A stretch of 64,000 bases of DNA from Halorhabdus utahensis DSM 12940 (GTDB lineage Archaea; Halobacteriota; Halobacteria; Halobacteriales; Haloarculaceae), in contig NC_013158.1 in the NCBI RefSeq assembly GCF_000023945.1, forward strand, positions 248,001 to 312,000, written 5' to 3'. Both the position numbers and the translations under genes were made by a program. Under the pieces are notes generated by a model, which was given only the letters and a program-made list of their open reading frames with translations, made no database searches and was not told where the DNA came from. This document shows positions 7,876 to 15,846 of the stretch, piece by piece. The first letter of the stretch is position 1. Each line of letters opens with the position of its first letter.

Positions 7876-9408
7876 TCACAGGTCTCCATCACGCGCCGCC
7901 TGTCGAATCGCCGCCGCTCGGTCGCTGATCGCATCGCGCTCCTCCTCGTCCTTGTCATCCCAGTGGCTATAGACCAGTCCCATCCGGTGATTCGACCGGA
8001 TCTGGTCCTCGTTGCGCCCCAGAAAGTCCCAGTAGAGTGCGTTCAGCGGACAGGCGTTCTCGCCGGTCGTCTTTGTCTTGTAATACCGACAGTCACCGCA
8101 GTAGTCGCTCATTCGATCGACGTAGTTGCTGGTGGCTGCATACGGTTTGGTCGAGAGGACATCGCTGGCAAACGTTCCCATCCCGACGACGTTCGGCGTC
8201 GTCACCCAGTGAAACGCATCGACGTAGGCGGCGTGGAACCAGCGATTGAGTGCCCGTGGCTCGATCCCGAACGTCGTGCCGAAGTTCGAGAGGACCATCA
8301 GGCGCTCAATGTGATGGGAATACCCGCGACGGCGGACACCCTCGATCACGTCAGCCAAACACGCCATGTCAGTCTCCCCGGTCCAGAAAAAGTCGGGGAG
8401 CGGTTCGGTCGCGTTCAACTGATTTGCCGCTCCTAACTCGTCGCGCTCTCGCCGATAGACGTGACGCATGAACTCCCGCCAGCCAAGCACCTGCCGGACG
8501 AATCCCTCGACGCTGTTGAGCGGTGCGTCGCCGCGCTCGAAGGTATCGATCGCCCGCTCGATTACCTCGCGAGGGTCCAACAGCCCCAGATTCAGGCTAC
8601 TCGACAGCAGCGAGTGACTCATCGCCCACGAGTCGCGCTGCATGGCATCCTGATACGAACCGAACGTTGCGAGACGATCCGTACAGAAGTCCTCGAGTGC
8701 TGAGAGGGCCTGCTGCCGCGTCACCGGCCACCGAAACGCCTCCGGATCGGCCCAGGACCCGCCGTAGGGCGCTTCATCGTAGCTGCCGTCGAAGCGGTCG
8801 GCCACCCACGAATCCACGTCGCGAGTTATCTCGTCGCGCTCGAACGTCGGGGGTCCCGGAGGCGTCCAGTCGTCGGGCGGCGTCTCACGGTTGTCCTCGT
8901 CGTAGTTCCACTCGCCACCCACGGGTTCGTCGTCGTCCATCAAATACCCGGTCTCCCGGCGTATGTGTCGGTAGAAGTCCTCATGGCGGTAGTTGTCGCC
9001 TGTACGATCGGCTGCCCAGTCGTCGAACAGTTTCCGCGAACAGCAAAACAGGGAGTTCTCGACGATTTCGAGGGATCCCCCGCGTTCCTCGACGAGAGAT
9101 CGGAGCCTGTCTGCGTCGCCGCCTGCCGGACACATCATCCTCAGGTCGTCGGCGGGGGTGTCGTCGAAGTGGGCGTCGAGGCCGTCGCCAAACGTCTCGA
9201 CCTGGTGGTAGTGGACATCTCGACCCGCGTCCCGGAGTTCGTCTCGGAAGTGTCGCATCGCGCTGAACACGAGCGTGAGCTTCTGGGGGTGGTACGGGAG
9301 GCGCTCGGCGAAGGCGTGGGCTTCGATCAGCAAGACTGGCTCGTCCGGCCGTTCGGCGACGGGGCCGTGTTCGCGAGTGAGTTGATCGCCAAGCACCCAG
9401 ACGGTCAC
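7876..9408 (-). CDS. Iron-sulfur cryptochrome/photolyase (FeS-BCP, PhrB-like)
   Basis: A 510-residue flavoprotein of the bacterial/archaeal (6-4) photolyase branch. It starts MTVWVLGDQLTREHGP, the Rossmann-like antenna domain of this branch. Four cysteines, C350, C437, C440 and C453, have nearly the spacing of the [4Fe-4S] ligands in Agrobacterium PhrB (350, 438, 441, 454 as I recall). The sequence TPNVVGMGTFA near 404 belongs to the FAD-binding helical domain. The expected role is light-driven repair of UV photoproducts, useful in a sun-exposed halophile. It is transcribed alone, towards the convergent TauE gene. Confidence 0.93.
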   Translation of the reverse strand: MTVWVLGDQLTREHGPVAERPDEPVLLIEAHAFAERLPYHPQKLTLVFSAMRHFRDELRDAGRDVHYHQVETFGDGLDAHFDDTPADDLRMMCPAGGDADRLRSLVEERGGSLEIVENSLFCCSRKLFDDWAADRTGDNYRHEDFYRHIRRETGYLMDDDEPVGGEWNYDEDNRETPPDDWTPPGPPTFERDEITRDVDSWVADRFDGSYDEAPYGGSWADPEAFRWPVTRQQALSALEDFCTDRLATFGSYQDAMQRDSWAMSHSLLSSSLNLGLLDPREVIERAIDTFERGDAPLNSVEGFVRQVLGWREFMRHVYRRERDELGAANQLNATEPLPDFFWTGETDMACLADVIEGVRRRGYSHHIERLMVLSNFGTTFGIEPRALNRWFHAAYVDAFHWVTTPNVVGMGTFASDVLSTKPYAATSNYVDRMSDYCGDCRYYKTKTTGENACPLNALYWDFLGRNEDQIRSNHRMGLVYSHWDDKDEEERDAISDRAAAIRQAARDGDL

Positions 9409-9518
9409 GGGATCGACCTCCCAAAGCGCATGGATGCACTGTTCGTATCGATGATGTGTAAACCCACGTTTCGGTCAGGCCGGCCCGGGCTCATTATCGC
9501 TCACCGGAGAACGGTCGC

Positions 9519-9561
9519 GGCGGGAGTGAGCAAACGCGAAGCGTTTGCGATCTACGCCGCG
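9519..9561 (+). repeat. 43-bp hairpin repeat, copy 1
   Basis: It matches copy 2 at 41 of 43 positions; the differences are at 9539 and 9551. Its core is a perfect 8-bp inverted repeat, GCAAACGC/GCGTTTGC (9530-9548), with loop GAA. It is followed by a 13-bp inverted repeat (9555-9567 with 9593-9605). Confidence 0.85.
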
Positions 9562-9814
9562 GCCGCTTCGTTCCTCCCTTCGGTCGTTACTCAGCGGCCG
9601 CGGCGGGAGTTCACCGAGTGAAACGAGGCGAACGTCGATAGACGAGCGAAGCGAGTCTATCGGAGATTCGAACCCGATGGCGAGACTCGCTGTGCTCGCG
9701 GTTTCACCGCTCGCCTTACGAGACGCTCTTTCCAGTCACGTCTCGCACCGCTCGTCTCGCGTGATTCGAATCCCTTGGTCCTCCGCTCCTCACTCCGTTC
9801 GTCGCTACGGACGG

Positions 9815-9857
9815 GGCGGGAGTGAGCAAACGCGGAGCGTTTGCGAACTACGCCGCG
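9815..9857 (+). repeat. 43-bp hairpin repeat, copy 2
   Basis: Second copy, with the same 8-bp stem (9826-9844) and loop GGA in place of GAA. As in copy 1, its 3' end runs into a 13-bp inverted repeat. Here the partner arm is the 3' end of tRNA-Arg. Confidence 0.85.
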
Positions 9858-9904
9858 TCCGTCGTGTGTGACGAGCGGATGCGAGGAACCGCGACGGACG
9901 CGGC
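9852..9904. repeat. 13-bp inverted repeat that includes the tRNA 3' end
   Basis: GCCGCGTCCGTCG at 9852-9864 is the exact reverse complement of 9892-9904, which covers the acceptor 3' strand of the minus-strand tRNA. A transcript running past the tRNA could pair these arms, which would compete with the mature acceptor stem or act as a processing or termination signal. Confidence 0.7.
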
Positions 9905-9967
9905 GGGATTCGAACCCGCGATCGAGAGGTTAGGAACCTCTCGCCCTGTCCACTAGGCCACGCGTCC
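9895..9967 (-). tRNA. tRNA-Arg (anticodon CCT)
   Basis: The minus strand folds as a cloverleaf. The acceptor GGACGCG pairs perfectly with CGCGTCC and is followed by discriminator G. The D-arm is GCCTAGTGGACAGGGC. The anticodon stem AGAGG/CCTCT closes the loop TTCCTAA, giving anticodon CCT. The T-arm is GCGGG-TTCGAAT-CCCGC. It reads AGG codons. No CCA is encoded and no intron is seen. The hairpin island lies directly 3' of it. Confidence 0.96.
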
Positions 9968-10041
9968 CGCCAGGGAATGGGAGGTGACTGAAGAAAAACG
10001 GTTGGGTTTACTGGCGTGGGATCTGGCTGACGCCGGATCGT

Positions 10042-10323
10042 TCAGTTGGTTTCCGTGCTCGTTTCGGTGTCCGAACTCGCTTCGGTGTCCGAAACGCCGA
10101 ATTCGTCGTCGGATTCCTCGTCCAAGGAACTGCCACTCTGGATCTCTTCGAGTTCTTGCTCGACCTGTTCACGCCCTTTCTGGAACTCGCCGATTGCCTG
10201 ACCACTCGACCGGGCAAGCTTCGGAATTTTGTTCGCCCCGAACAGGAGGACTGCGAGGAGCAGGAGGAGGAGTACCTCCGGCCCGCCGGGGATGCCCAGT
10301 TGCAAGATTGTTGTTTCGAACAT
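10042..10323 (-). CDS. tatA: Twin-arginine translocase subunit TatA/E
   Basis: A 93-residue protein with the TatA plan: short N-terminal segment, one transmembrane helix (~17-28, VLLLLLLAVLLFGANKIPKL), an FG hinge, an amphipathic helix with LARSSGQAIGEFQKG, then a long acidic Glu/Ser/Thr tail. TatA oligomers form the pore that exports folded, Arg-Arg-tagged proteins, the main export route in haloarchaea. Candidate clients in this window are the GH5 cellulase and the DsbA-like protein. It stands alone with its own TATA element. Confidence 0.93.
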   Translation of the reverse strand: MFETTILQLGIPGGPEVLLLLLLAVLLFGANKIPKLARSSGQAIGEFQKGREQVEQELEEIQSGSSLDEESDDEFGVSDTEASSDTETSTETN

Positions 10324-10348
10324 CGCTACTGAAACCTTACCTACTGTC

Positions 10349-10356
10349 TATTATAG
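10349..10356 (-). promoter_or_regulatory. TATA element of tatA
   Basis: On the minus strand CTATAATA ends 26 nt before the tatA ATG, fitting a leaderless transcript. Confidence 0.5.
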
Positions 10357-10455
10357 TCTTTTTGCTAAGCGGTGCACCGGCGCGTGAGTCGACCAGCGGT
10401 CAGAGTTGTCGAAAGCGGTACACCTTTGCGGGACTCACCCGTACTGGCGGATGCA

Positions 10456-10932
10456 ATGGTAACCGAAGGCGACTCCGCACCGGACTTCACCGCACCACTC
10501 GCAAACGGCGACGTCGACTCGTTCACCCTCTCGGAGCATCTCGATGAAGCACCGATCGTCCTTGCGTTCTTCCCTGGCGCGTTCACGAGCGTCTGCAGCC
10601 ACGAGATGACTGCGTTCCGCGATCGGATCGAGGAGGTCAGCGAAGCCGGCGCGACGCTGTACGGGATCAGCGTCGACTCGCCGTTCGCGCTCAACGAGTT
10701 CCGCGACAAACTCGAACTCCCCTTCGACCTGATCAGCGACGCCGAGAAGGAGATCGTCGAGGCCTACGACCTCGCGATGGACTTCGACGACCTCGGCGTC
10801 TACGACGTGGCCAAGCGTTCGGTGTTCGTCGTCAACGGTGACGGCGAAATCACCTATGCGTGGGTCAGCGACGACCCCGGCGTCGAACCGGACTACGACG
10901 AAGTGATCGAAGCCGCAACCGACGCAGCCTGA
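10456..10932 (+). CDS. Peroxiredoxin (1-Cys, AhpE/Bcp-like)
   Basis: A 158-residue thioredoxin-fold peroxidase that reduces hydrogen peroxide and organic hydroperoxides. The active-site motif PGAFTSVC is at residues 40-47, with peroxidatic Cys47 and Thr44 in the usual P-x3-T-x2-C arrangement. No second cysteine exists, so an external thiol must resolve it. I chose the ATG at 10456 (MVTEGDSAPDF); the frame extends 28 codons upstream but that part is not conserved-looking. The gene is monocistronic and precedes the HD protein by 47 nt. Confidence 0.92.
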   Translation: MVTEGDSAPDFTAPLANGDVDSFTLSEHLDEAPIVLAFFPGAFTSVCSHEMTAFRDRIEEVSEAGATLYGISVDSPFALNEFRDKLELPFDLISDAEKEIVEAYDLAMDFDDLGVYDVAKRSVFVVNGDGEITYAWVSDDPGVEPDYDEVIEAATDAA

Positions 10933-10979
10933 CGTCGCGAAGCCGACTGATTTTTCCGGACCGCGCCGCTGTAGCCGGT

Positions 10980-11813
10980 ATGACAGATGCGACAGATGCA
11001 GGCGGGAACGAAGGCAGCGCGGGCCGGATATACGATCCTGAGGGAGCACACGCGTTTCCCGACGAGCGACTCAATGCGGTCCTGGAGTACGTGCGTGAAG
11101 ATGCCGAAATCCAGGCGTATCTCTCGGCACAGAACGTCAATCCCGTCACGCGAAAGCAGTACAACGATCACGGCGAAAAGCACATCACCATCGTCCGCAA
11201 TCGAGCGCTGTGCCTGTACGACTTATTAAAAGAGGGAGGGGTGACATTCAACGGCGCACGCGAACAGGGCCTCGATGAATCCGACGAACCCGTCATCGTC
11301 GCGCTGGCGGCAACCCTCCACGACATCGGTCACGTGGTCCACCGGGACGATCACCCCTACTATTCGATTCCGCTTGCAGCGGACTTACTGGACCGGATCC
11401 TTGCAGATCTACCCTTCTACGACGTCGCCGCGGCAGTCCGCGTCAAAGCCGAAGTCCTCCACGCGATTCTCTGTCACGACACGGCAGAGAAGCCGCTGAC
11501 GGTCGAAGCCGGCGTCGTGCGGGTCGCTGACGCGCTGGATATGGAGAGTGGCCGCTCACGCATCCCATACGAACACGGTGGCCGGGGGATCAACACGGTC
11601 TCCAGTCAGGCGATCGAAGCAGTCCACCTCCGGACTGGCGATGGAGTCCCTGTCCTCGTCGAAATCGAGATGACCAATGCGGCCGGCGTCTATCAGGTCG
11701 ACAACCTCCTGAAGGCCAAGTTGCACAACTCGGGGCTCGAAGAGCGTCTCCGCATCGTCGCCATCAACACCCGCGAGGACACCGATCGGATCGTCGAGCG
11801 TATCGAATTATAG
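10980..11813 (+). CDS. HD-domain metal-dependent phosphohydrolase
   Basis: A 277-residue cytoplasmic protein. The metal-binding HD signature is seen as HGEKH (64-68), ATLHDIGHVVHRDDH (111-125) and VRVADALDMESGR further on, giving the H...HD...D ligand set. HD enzymes hydrolyse nucleotides or cyclic dinucleotides; this subtype is widespread in archaea without a known substrate. The ATG at 10980 is chosen because the upstream in-frame extension lies on the peroxiredoxin 3' end and is Arg-rich shadow sequence. Confidence 0.87.
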   Translation: MTDATDAGGNEGSAGRIYDPEGAHAFPDERLNAVLEYVREDAEIQAYLSAQNVNPVTRKQYNDHGEKHITIVRNRALCLYDLLKEGGVTFNGAREQGLDESDEPVIVALAATLHDIGHVVHRDDHPYYSIPLAADLLDRILADLPFYDVAAAVRVKAEVLHAILCHDTAEKPLTVEAGVVRVADALDMESGRSRIPYEHGGRGINTVSSQAIEAVHLRTGDGVPVLVEIEMTNAAGVYQVDNLLKAKLHNSGLEERLRIVAINTREDTDRIVERIEL

Positions 11814-11866
11814 TCAAGGGCGCTCCAGAAAATCGGACACACGCCTTGAAACGGTCTGATAACAAT

Positions 11867-11874
11867 ATTTAATA
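11867..11874 (+). promoter_or_regulatory. TATA element of the nikR-like gene
   Basis: ATTTAATA, centred about 27 nt upstream of the ATG at 11898 in an A+T-rich patch, fits a leaderless transcript. Confidence 0.5.
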
Positions 11875-11897
11875 TTTTCACCACCCTGAGTTAGTAT

Positions 11898-12326
11898 ATG
11901 AGTGTTGTCAGTGTCTCGATGCCCGAGGAGTTGCTCGAACGGATCGATCAGTTCGCGGAAGATCATGGCTATACCGGTCGGAGCGAAGTGTTCCGGGAAG
12001 CGAGTCGGAATCTCCTCAATGAGTTCGAAGATCAATCCCTCGAGGGACGAGCGTTGATGGGCGTCGTGACTGTGGTCTTCGAATACGAGACGACGAACGT
12101 CGAAGAGAAGATGATGCGACTCCGCCACGACCACGAAGAACTGGTCGCCTCGAATTTCCACAGCCACGTGGGTGGCCGTCACTGTATGGAGCTGTTCGTC
12201 CTCGAAGGCACGCTAGAAGCTATTTCGACGTTCGTCGGGAAGATCCGTGCCACGAAGGATACGCTCACGATCGATTACTCGGTCCACCCCGTCGACGATT
12301 TCGGGGCGCTGGCCGACATCTCATGA
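11898..12326 (+). CDS. nikR: NikR-type ribbon-helix-helix metalloregulator
   Basis: A 142-residue regulator. The N-terminal ribbon-helix-helix ([20 protein letters not shown]) binds DNA and the C-terminal ACT-like domain binds metal. The ligands H77, H88, H90 and C96 match the high-affinity nickel site of E. coli NikR (H76, H87, H89, C95) with a constant offset of one. It therefore very likely senses nickel and represses uptake genes. No nickel transporter lies in the window, so its targets are elsewhere. It has its own promoter and no operon partner. Confidence 0.93.
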   Translation: MSVVSVSMPEELLERIDQFAEDHGYTGRSEVFREASRNLLNEFEDQSLEGRALMGVVTVVFEYETTNVEEKMMRLRHDHEELVASNFHSHVGGRHCMELFVLEGTLEAISTFVGKIRATKDTLTIDYSVHPVDDFGALADIS

Positions 12327-12484
12327 GGGCGTTCAGTGTATGCTCTCGCAGGTGACCACTCACAATCAGATGGTGCATGTCAAATCGAAGGATACGATGG
12401 GTGAGATATGGCAATCACTGCATCAGTTGCCGAAAATCTAACACCGGACGGTTTTAGGGCTAGGAGCGCCTCCATTATGTTGTT

Positions 12485-12658
12485 ATGGGCTTTGGTAGCT
12501 ACGATGAATCCGAGCAGGAGAATCAGGCCAGTGGATCGGACATCGACGACAGCGAGAGCGTCGACGTCGATGCGACCGACCACGACGGGGACGTCAACTT
12601 CGAAACCAACGCCTCACAGGACGAACTCCTGGACAAGCTCCAGGACATGAAAGACTAA
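12485..12658 (+). CDS. Small acidic haloarchaeal protein (DUF5786-like)
   Basis: A 57-residue protein starting MGFGSYDESEQENQ and ending DELLDKLQDMKD. About a third of the residues are Asp or Glu, and a short amphipathic helix closes the protein. The MGFGSYDES start is a recurrent haloarchaeal signature that I associate with DUF5786. A weak TATA-like sequence (TTTTAGGG) lies about 30 nt upstream. Function is unknown. It ends 22 nt before the convergent surE gene. Confidence 0.8.
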   Translation: MGFGSYDESEQENQASGSDIDDSESVDVDATDHDGDVNFETNASQDELLDKLQDMKD

Positions 12659-12680
12659 GACGGCGATCTCTCTCTGTTCG

Positions 12681-13481
12681 CTACTCGGTCTTCTCGTATT
12701 CCGCAGCCAACGCGTCGAGTGTTTCGTGGTGTTCCGTCGTATGTGGGGCCGTCAGCGGCGAAACGCTGATCCGATCCTCGACGACGGCTCGTCGGTCGGT
12801 CCCGTCCGGGTCGGGAATGGTCCCCTCGGCCATCCACTCCCAGATCCGATCGTGGAGTTCGATCTCCTCCCCATTTTCGACGGCACCCATCTCGTAGACG
12901 CGTGATGGTGTCGTGATCTCCATCGGTGCCGTCGCGTTCCCCTCGACAGCAAGCGGCGCGTTGACGTTCAGATAGTCAGCCTGCTCGAAGACACCGGATT
13001 CGAGCCCTCGATCGACAAGATACCGCGCCGCTCGCGTCGCGTTCGCGTACGAGCCCGGCTCCTCCGTGAGTGGATCCCATTTGTCGTCGTCGCGAACCGG
13101 AACGTACATCGAGACGGCGATCGCCGGCACGTCGAAGAAGGTGGCTTCGACGGCGGCACTGACCGTCCCGGACCGGCCGAGGACGTACGCACCGAGGTTC
13201 GCGCCGTCGTTACACCCGGCGACGACAATGTCGACATCGTCGAGCAGGACTTCCATCCCGGCGACGACACAGTCCGCCGGTGTACCGTCGATGGCGTACC
13301 CGAGTTCGTGGTCGCTCACGCCGACGTTCGTCGAGATGGATCGCCCGACTGCACTCCGGTCGGCGGCGGGCGCGACGGCCGTCACGTCACCGACCGTCGA
13401 GAGGGCGTCGTACAACGCACCCAGTCCGACGCTGTCGATCCCGTCGTCGTTCGTCAGCAAGATCGTCGGCTCCTCGTTCAT
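12681..13481 (-). CDS. surE: 5'/3'-nucleotidase SurE
   Basis: A 266-residue metal-dependent phosphatase that removes phosphate from 5'- and 3'-nucleoside monophosphates. The metal-binding start ILLTNDDGIDSVGL (residues 7-20) is diagnostic, with later family motifs AAPAADRSAVGRSIS, GTPADCV and VAGCNDGANLG. Length fits the family. It is transcribed alone, with the Rsm22-like gene ending 69 nt upstream on the same strand. Confidence 0.96.
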   Translation of the reverse strand: MNEEPTILLTNDDGIDSVGLGALYDALSTVGDVTAVAPAADRSAVGRSISTNVGVSDHELGYAIDGTPADCVVAGMEVLLDDVDIVVAGCNDGANLGAYVLGRSGTVSAAVEATFFDVPAIAVSMYVPVRDDDKWDPLTEEPGSYANATRAARYLVDRGLESGVFEQADYLNVNAPLAVEGNATAPMEITTPSRVYEMGAVENGEEIELHDRIWEWMAEGTIPDPDGTDRRAVVEDRISVSPLTAPHTTEHHETLDALAAEYEKTE

Positions 13482-13550
13482 GGGCGGACTCGGGGCGGCG
13501 GGCGCAAAAACCTTCCTCGCGCGACGACGACCACAGAGCCGTCCGCCGCT

Positions 13551-14969
13551 TCAGGGAACCGGCACGCTGTCGACGACGGTCTCGGCGTCGACGACGAGAT
13601 TGTACGCACCCTCGTCGTCGTTCCACAGCGCGAGCGCGTTCTCGAAGGAAAGGAGGTCACCATACTGGCTCTCGACGAGGCCACGGTTCAGTGTGGACTC
13701 GCGGGTCAGTACGGCGAAGTGATCGATAGCTTCGCTGCCATCGCCCACCAGGAACAGCGGGTTCGCGTCGGGGCCGGAACTGAGGTCCGGACTGAGCTTG
13801 ATCCCGACGACGTCAACCCGATCAGTGACGTACGAGTCCGCGTCGGCCATTGTGGTGACGCGAGATTCATCCGGCCTGTACTCGATCGCGGTCGCATCGT
13901 CTCGCCGGAGGATCGAGTAGGCGTACTGGACGTCCGTGTTGCGGAACTCGCCGTCGTCGTGATCGGTATCGTCACAGGCATCGTCAAGCCGCTGTTGGAA
14001 CGGGGGGGCCGCCAGATCGGGCTTGCGATCGAACGACCAGCACTCCCCGGCGGGCGTCTCGCCGGGCCAGAGACGCACGGTTGGGGCGTAGATCGTGTAG
14101 GTGTCTTCGACGGCCCGCTCGATGGTCCGCAGGCCGGTTGCCGTCCGCTTGTCGGCCGGCGACAGCGCCAGTATCGACCCATCGGGTTCGAGGGCGTCGC
14201 CATAGTGTTCGAGGACGGTCGCCGGCGATTCGAGTTCGTCGAGGACGTTCGAGAAGACGATCAGGTCGAACGTCCCGTCCGGTTCGAAGTCCTCGGCACG
14301 CTCGCGATGGACGGTGGTGTGGGCGTTCCGGGCAGTTTCGTCCAGGAGTTCCGAGAGAACGTCGGCGGCGGCGCTCGGTTCGACCGCGTGGTAGTCAACG
14401 ATACCACCGGCGTCACAGACGAGATCGAGCAAGCCAAGCGCGGGACCGCCGACGCCGGCCCCGATGTCGAGCACCCGAAGCTGTGCCGGCAACCGATCGT
14501 CGGCCAATAGTGGTCCCAGGGCGTACTGACCGACGGCATAGTAATCCGGGAGGTGATAGATGGCGTACGCGAGGGCAGTCAGCCGATCGTAGGCGACATC
14601 CTCTCCCTGGAGGTAGGACTCCTTGACCGCCCTGATACGCGAGCGAAGTGTCGCACCTGACTCCCCCGTCGGCCAGCCAGCACCGAACTCTCCGACAAGT
14701 TGATCTTCGACGATCCGGGTGTAGCCGTCCGGAAACGTCTCGACCCGGTCGACGCTCGCGTCGAGCGGCCCCTCGGGGGCCGGAACGAAGGTCCCGTCCG
14801 CGCGTTCGGAGAGACCGAGTTCGACGGCGGATTCCCGGATCGTCTGCGTGACGACGCCCGGGTGGGGCTGGTCCGGAACGTACTCCCTGATCTCGTCGGG
14901 ATCGATCGGTCGGACGTTCCGAAGATACCTGACGCTGTCCAAAATGGCGTCACGCTGATCGGGATTCAT
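13551..14969 (-). CDS. Rsm22-like SAM-dependent methyltransferase
   Basis: A 472-residue protein with a central Rossmann methyltransferase core. Motif I is VLDIGAGVGGPALGLLDL (~165-182) and the acidic motif region is FDLIVFSNVLDELESP. The sequence before the core and the C-terminal segment with many acidic stretches resemble Rsm22-family proteins, which are linked to the small ribosomal subunit. The usual Rsm22 iron-sulfur cysteines are not obvious, so its catalytic status is unclear. The start overlaps the tyrA stop by 4 nt, so the two are co-transcribed. Confidence 0.75.
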   Translation of the reverse strand: MNPDQRDAILDSVRYLRNVRPIDPDEIREYVPDQPHPGVVTQTIRESAVELGLSERADGTFVPAPEGPLDASVDRVETFPDGYTRIVEDQLVGEFGAGWPTGESGATLRSRIRAVKESYLQGEDVAYDRLTALAYAIYHLPDYYAVGQYALGPLLADDRLPAQLRVLDIGAGVGGPALGLLDLVCDAGGIVDYHAVEPSAAADVLSELLDETARNAHTTVHRERAEDFEPDGTFDLIVFSNVLDELESPATVLEHYGDALEPDGSILALSPADKRTATGLRTIERAVEDTYTIYAPTVRLWPGETPAGECWSFDRKPDLAAPPFQQRLDDACDDTDHDDGEFRNTDVQYAYSILRRDDATAIEYRPDESRVTTMADADSYVTDRVDVVGIKLSPDLSSGPDANPLFLVGDGSEAIDHFAVLTRESTLNRGLVESQYGDLLSFENALALWNDDEGAYNLVVDAETVVDSVPVP

Positions 14970-15724
14970 CGGGTCCCCTGGGCCGGGCGAGCGGCCTGAT
15001 ACAATTCCTCGAACCCATCGTCGTCGGCATTCGCGAGTCGGTCAGCCGCGGCGGCGACGTCGTCGACACCTTCGAACGCCGCCTGGATGTCGGCATAGAC
15101 GCGGGGTTCGCCGTCAGTGACGGTCTCAAGTAAGTCAAACAACCCCGCGGAGATGGGGGTCTGGAATCGATCCGGCACGGGCTCGGCAGCCAGCCCGAAC
15201 GCCAGGATCGCGGCGTGGGTCCGGGCCTGAACGGTCTCCATCGCCGCATCGTGTTCCGCCGGCGTCGTCTCGAATAGCTCGTTGCCGGCGGCAGTGAGCG
15301 CGTTACGAACCCGATCCGTGACGGGGCCTGATTCAGCAGCAACAAGCGGCACGTTCCCGGGAGCGTTCGCCGGAGCGAACAGCGGGTGAAAACTCACCCG
15401 CTCGCAATCAGGGGCATGTTCGGCCATCGCCTCGACGGGTTCGGCCATGATCCCTGCAAGATCACAGATGGCCTCTTCAGCGTTCGTGGCGTAACTCTCG
15501 ATCGCTTCGGCGGTCACCGGCATCGGGACGGCGATGCAGACCAGCTCGAAGCGCTCTGTCGTCTCCGAAGCGACGGCCCGGCCGCCGACAGCGTCGGCCG
15601 CCCGTTGGGCCGCAGTCGAATCGAGATCGGTGACGGCAATATCCGGTGAATGAGTGGTGTCTGCCACCAGTGTCCGGGCAACCCACCGACCCATTTCCCC
15701 GGCCCCGACGACGAGTACGTTCAT
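14966..15724 (-). CDS. tyrA: Prephenate dehydrogenase
   Basis: A 252-residue NAD(P)-dependent enzyme that converts prephenate to 4-hydroxyphenylpyruvate in tyrosine synthesis. The Rossmann motif VVGAGEMGRWVA is at residues 4-15. The archaeal TyrA signatures CDLAGIMAEPVEAM and VSFHPLFAP follow; the His in SFHPLF fits the catalytic histidine region. It heads a two-gene operon with the Rsm22-like gene (4-nt ATGA overlap). The 122-nt upstream gap to the divergent FAH gene is A+T-rich and holds both promoters. Confidence 0.9.
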   Translation of the reverse strand: MNVLVVGAGEMGRWVARTLVADTTHSPDIAVTDLDSTAAQRAADAVGGRAVASETTERFELVCIAVPMPVTAEAIESYATNAEEAICDLAGIMAEPVEAMAEHAPDCERVSFHPLFAPANAPGNVPLVAAESGPVTDRVRNALTAAGNELFETTPAEHDAAMETVQARTHAAILAFGLAAEPVPDRFQTPISAGLFDLLETVTDGEPRVYADIQAAFEGVDDVAAAADRLANADDDGFEELYQAARPAQGTR

Positions 15725-15846
15725 GGGAATGCGGTACTCCGGGCCGACTCAAAAGCAATTCGCCTCACCTGCCTTTGACGTCAGCAAATAATAATGAGTT
15801 ATCCCCCTTCGAAAGCGCTAACACGCCCGAACGGGTAACCGGGCGC

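Larger units (their letters stand above)
9409..9894. other. Hairpin-dense non-coding island next to tRNA-Arg
   Basis: About 490 bases between the photolyase gene and the tRNA with no credible gene. It holds two copies of a 43-bp repeat (9519-9561, 9815-9857), each with an internal 8-bp stem and 3-base loop. It also holds perfect inverted repeats at 9555-9567/9593-9605, 9636-9643/9655-9662 and 9852-9864/9892-9904. T-loop-like pieces (ATTCGAACCCG near 9664, ATTCGAATCCC near 9762) look like tRNA debris. A 108-codon frame through it is low-complexity Ser/Arg and is rejected. Confidence 0.7.

Noticed and set aside
9660-9780. Possible extra tRNA genes in the island
   Set aside because: T-loop-like TTCGAA sequences are present, but no matching acceptor, D-arm or anticodon stem can be formed.
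9545-9871. 108-codon frame in the hairpin island
   Set aside because: Ser/Arg low complexity that reads through inverted repeats; not protein-like.
12336-12441. 33-codon frame between nikR and the DUF5786-like gene
   Set aside because: The translation has no acidic bias or motif and overlaps the probable promoter region of the next gene.
13308-14510. 400-codon plus-strand open frame
   Set aside because: Antisense to surE and the Rsm22-like gene, with no motif.
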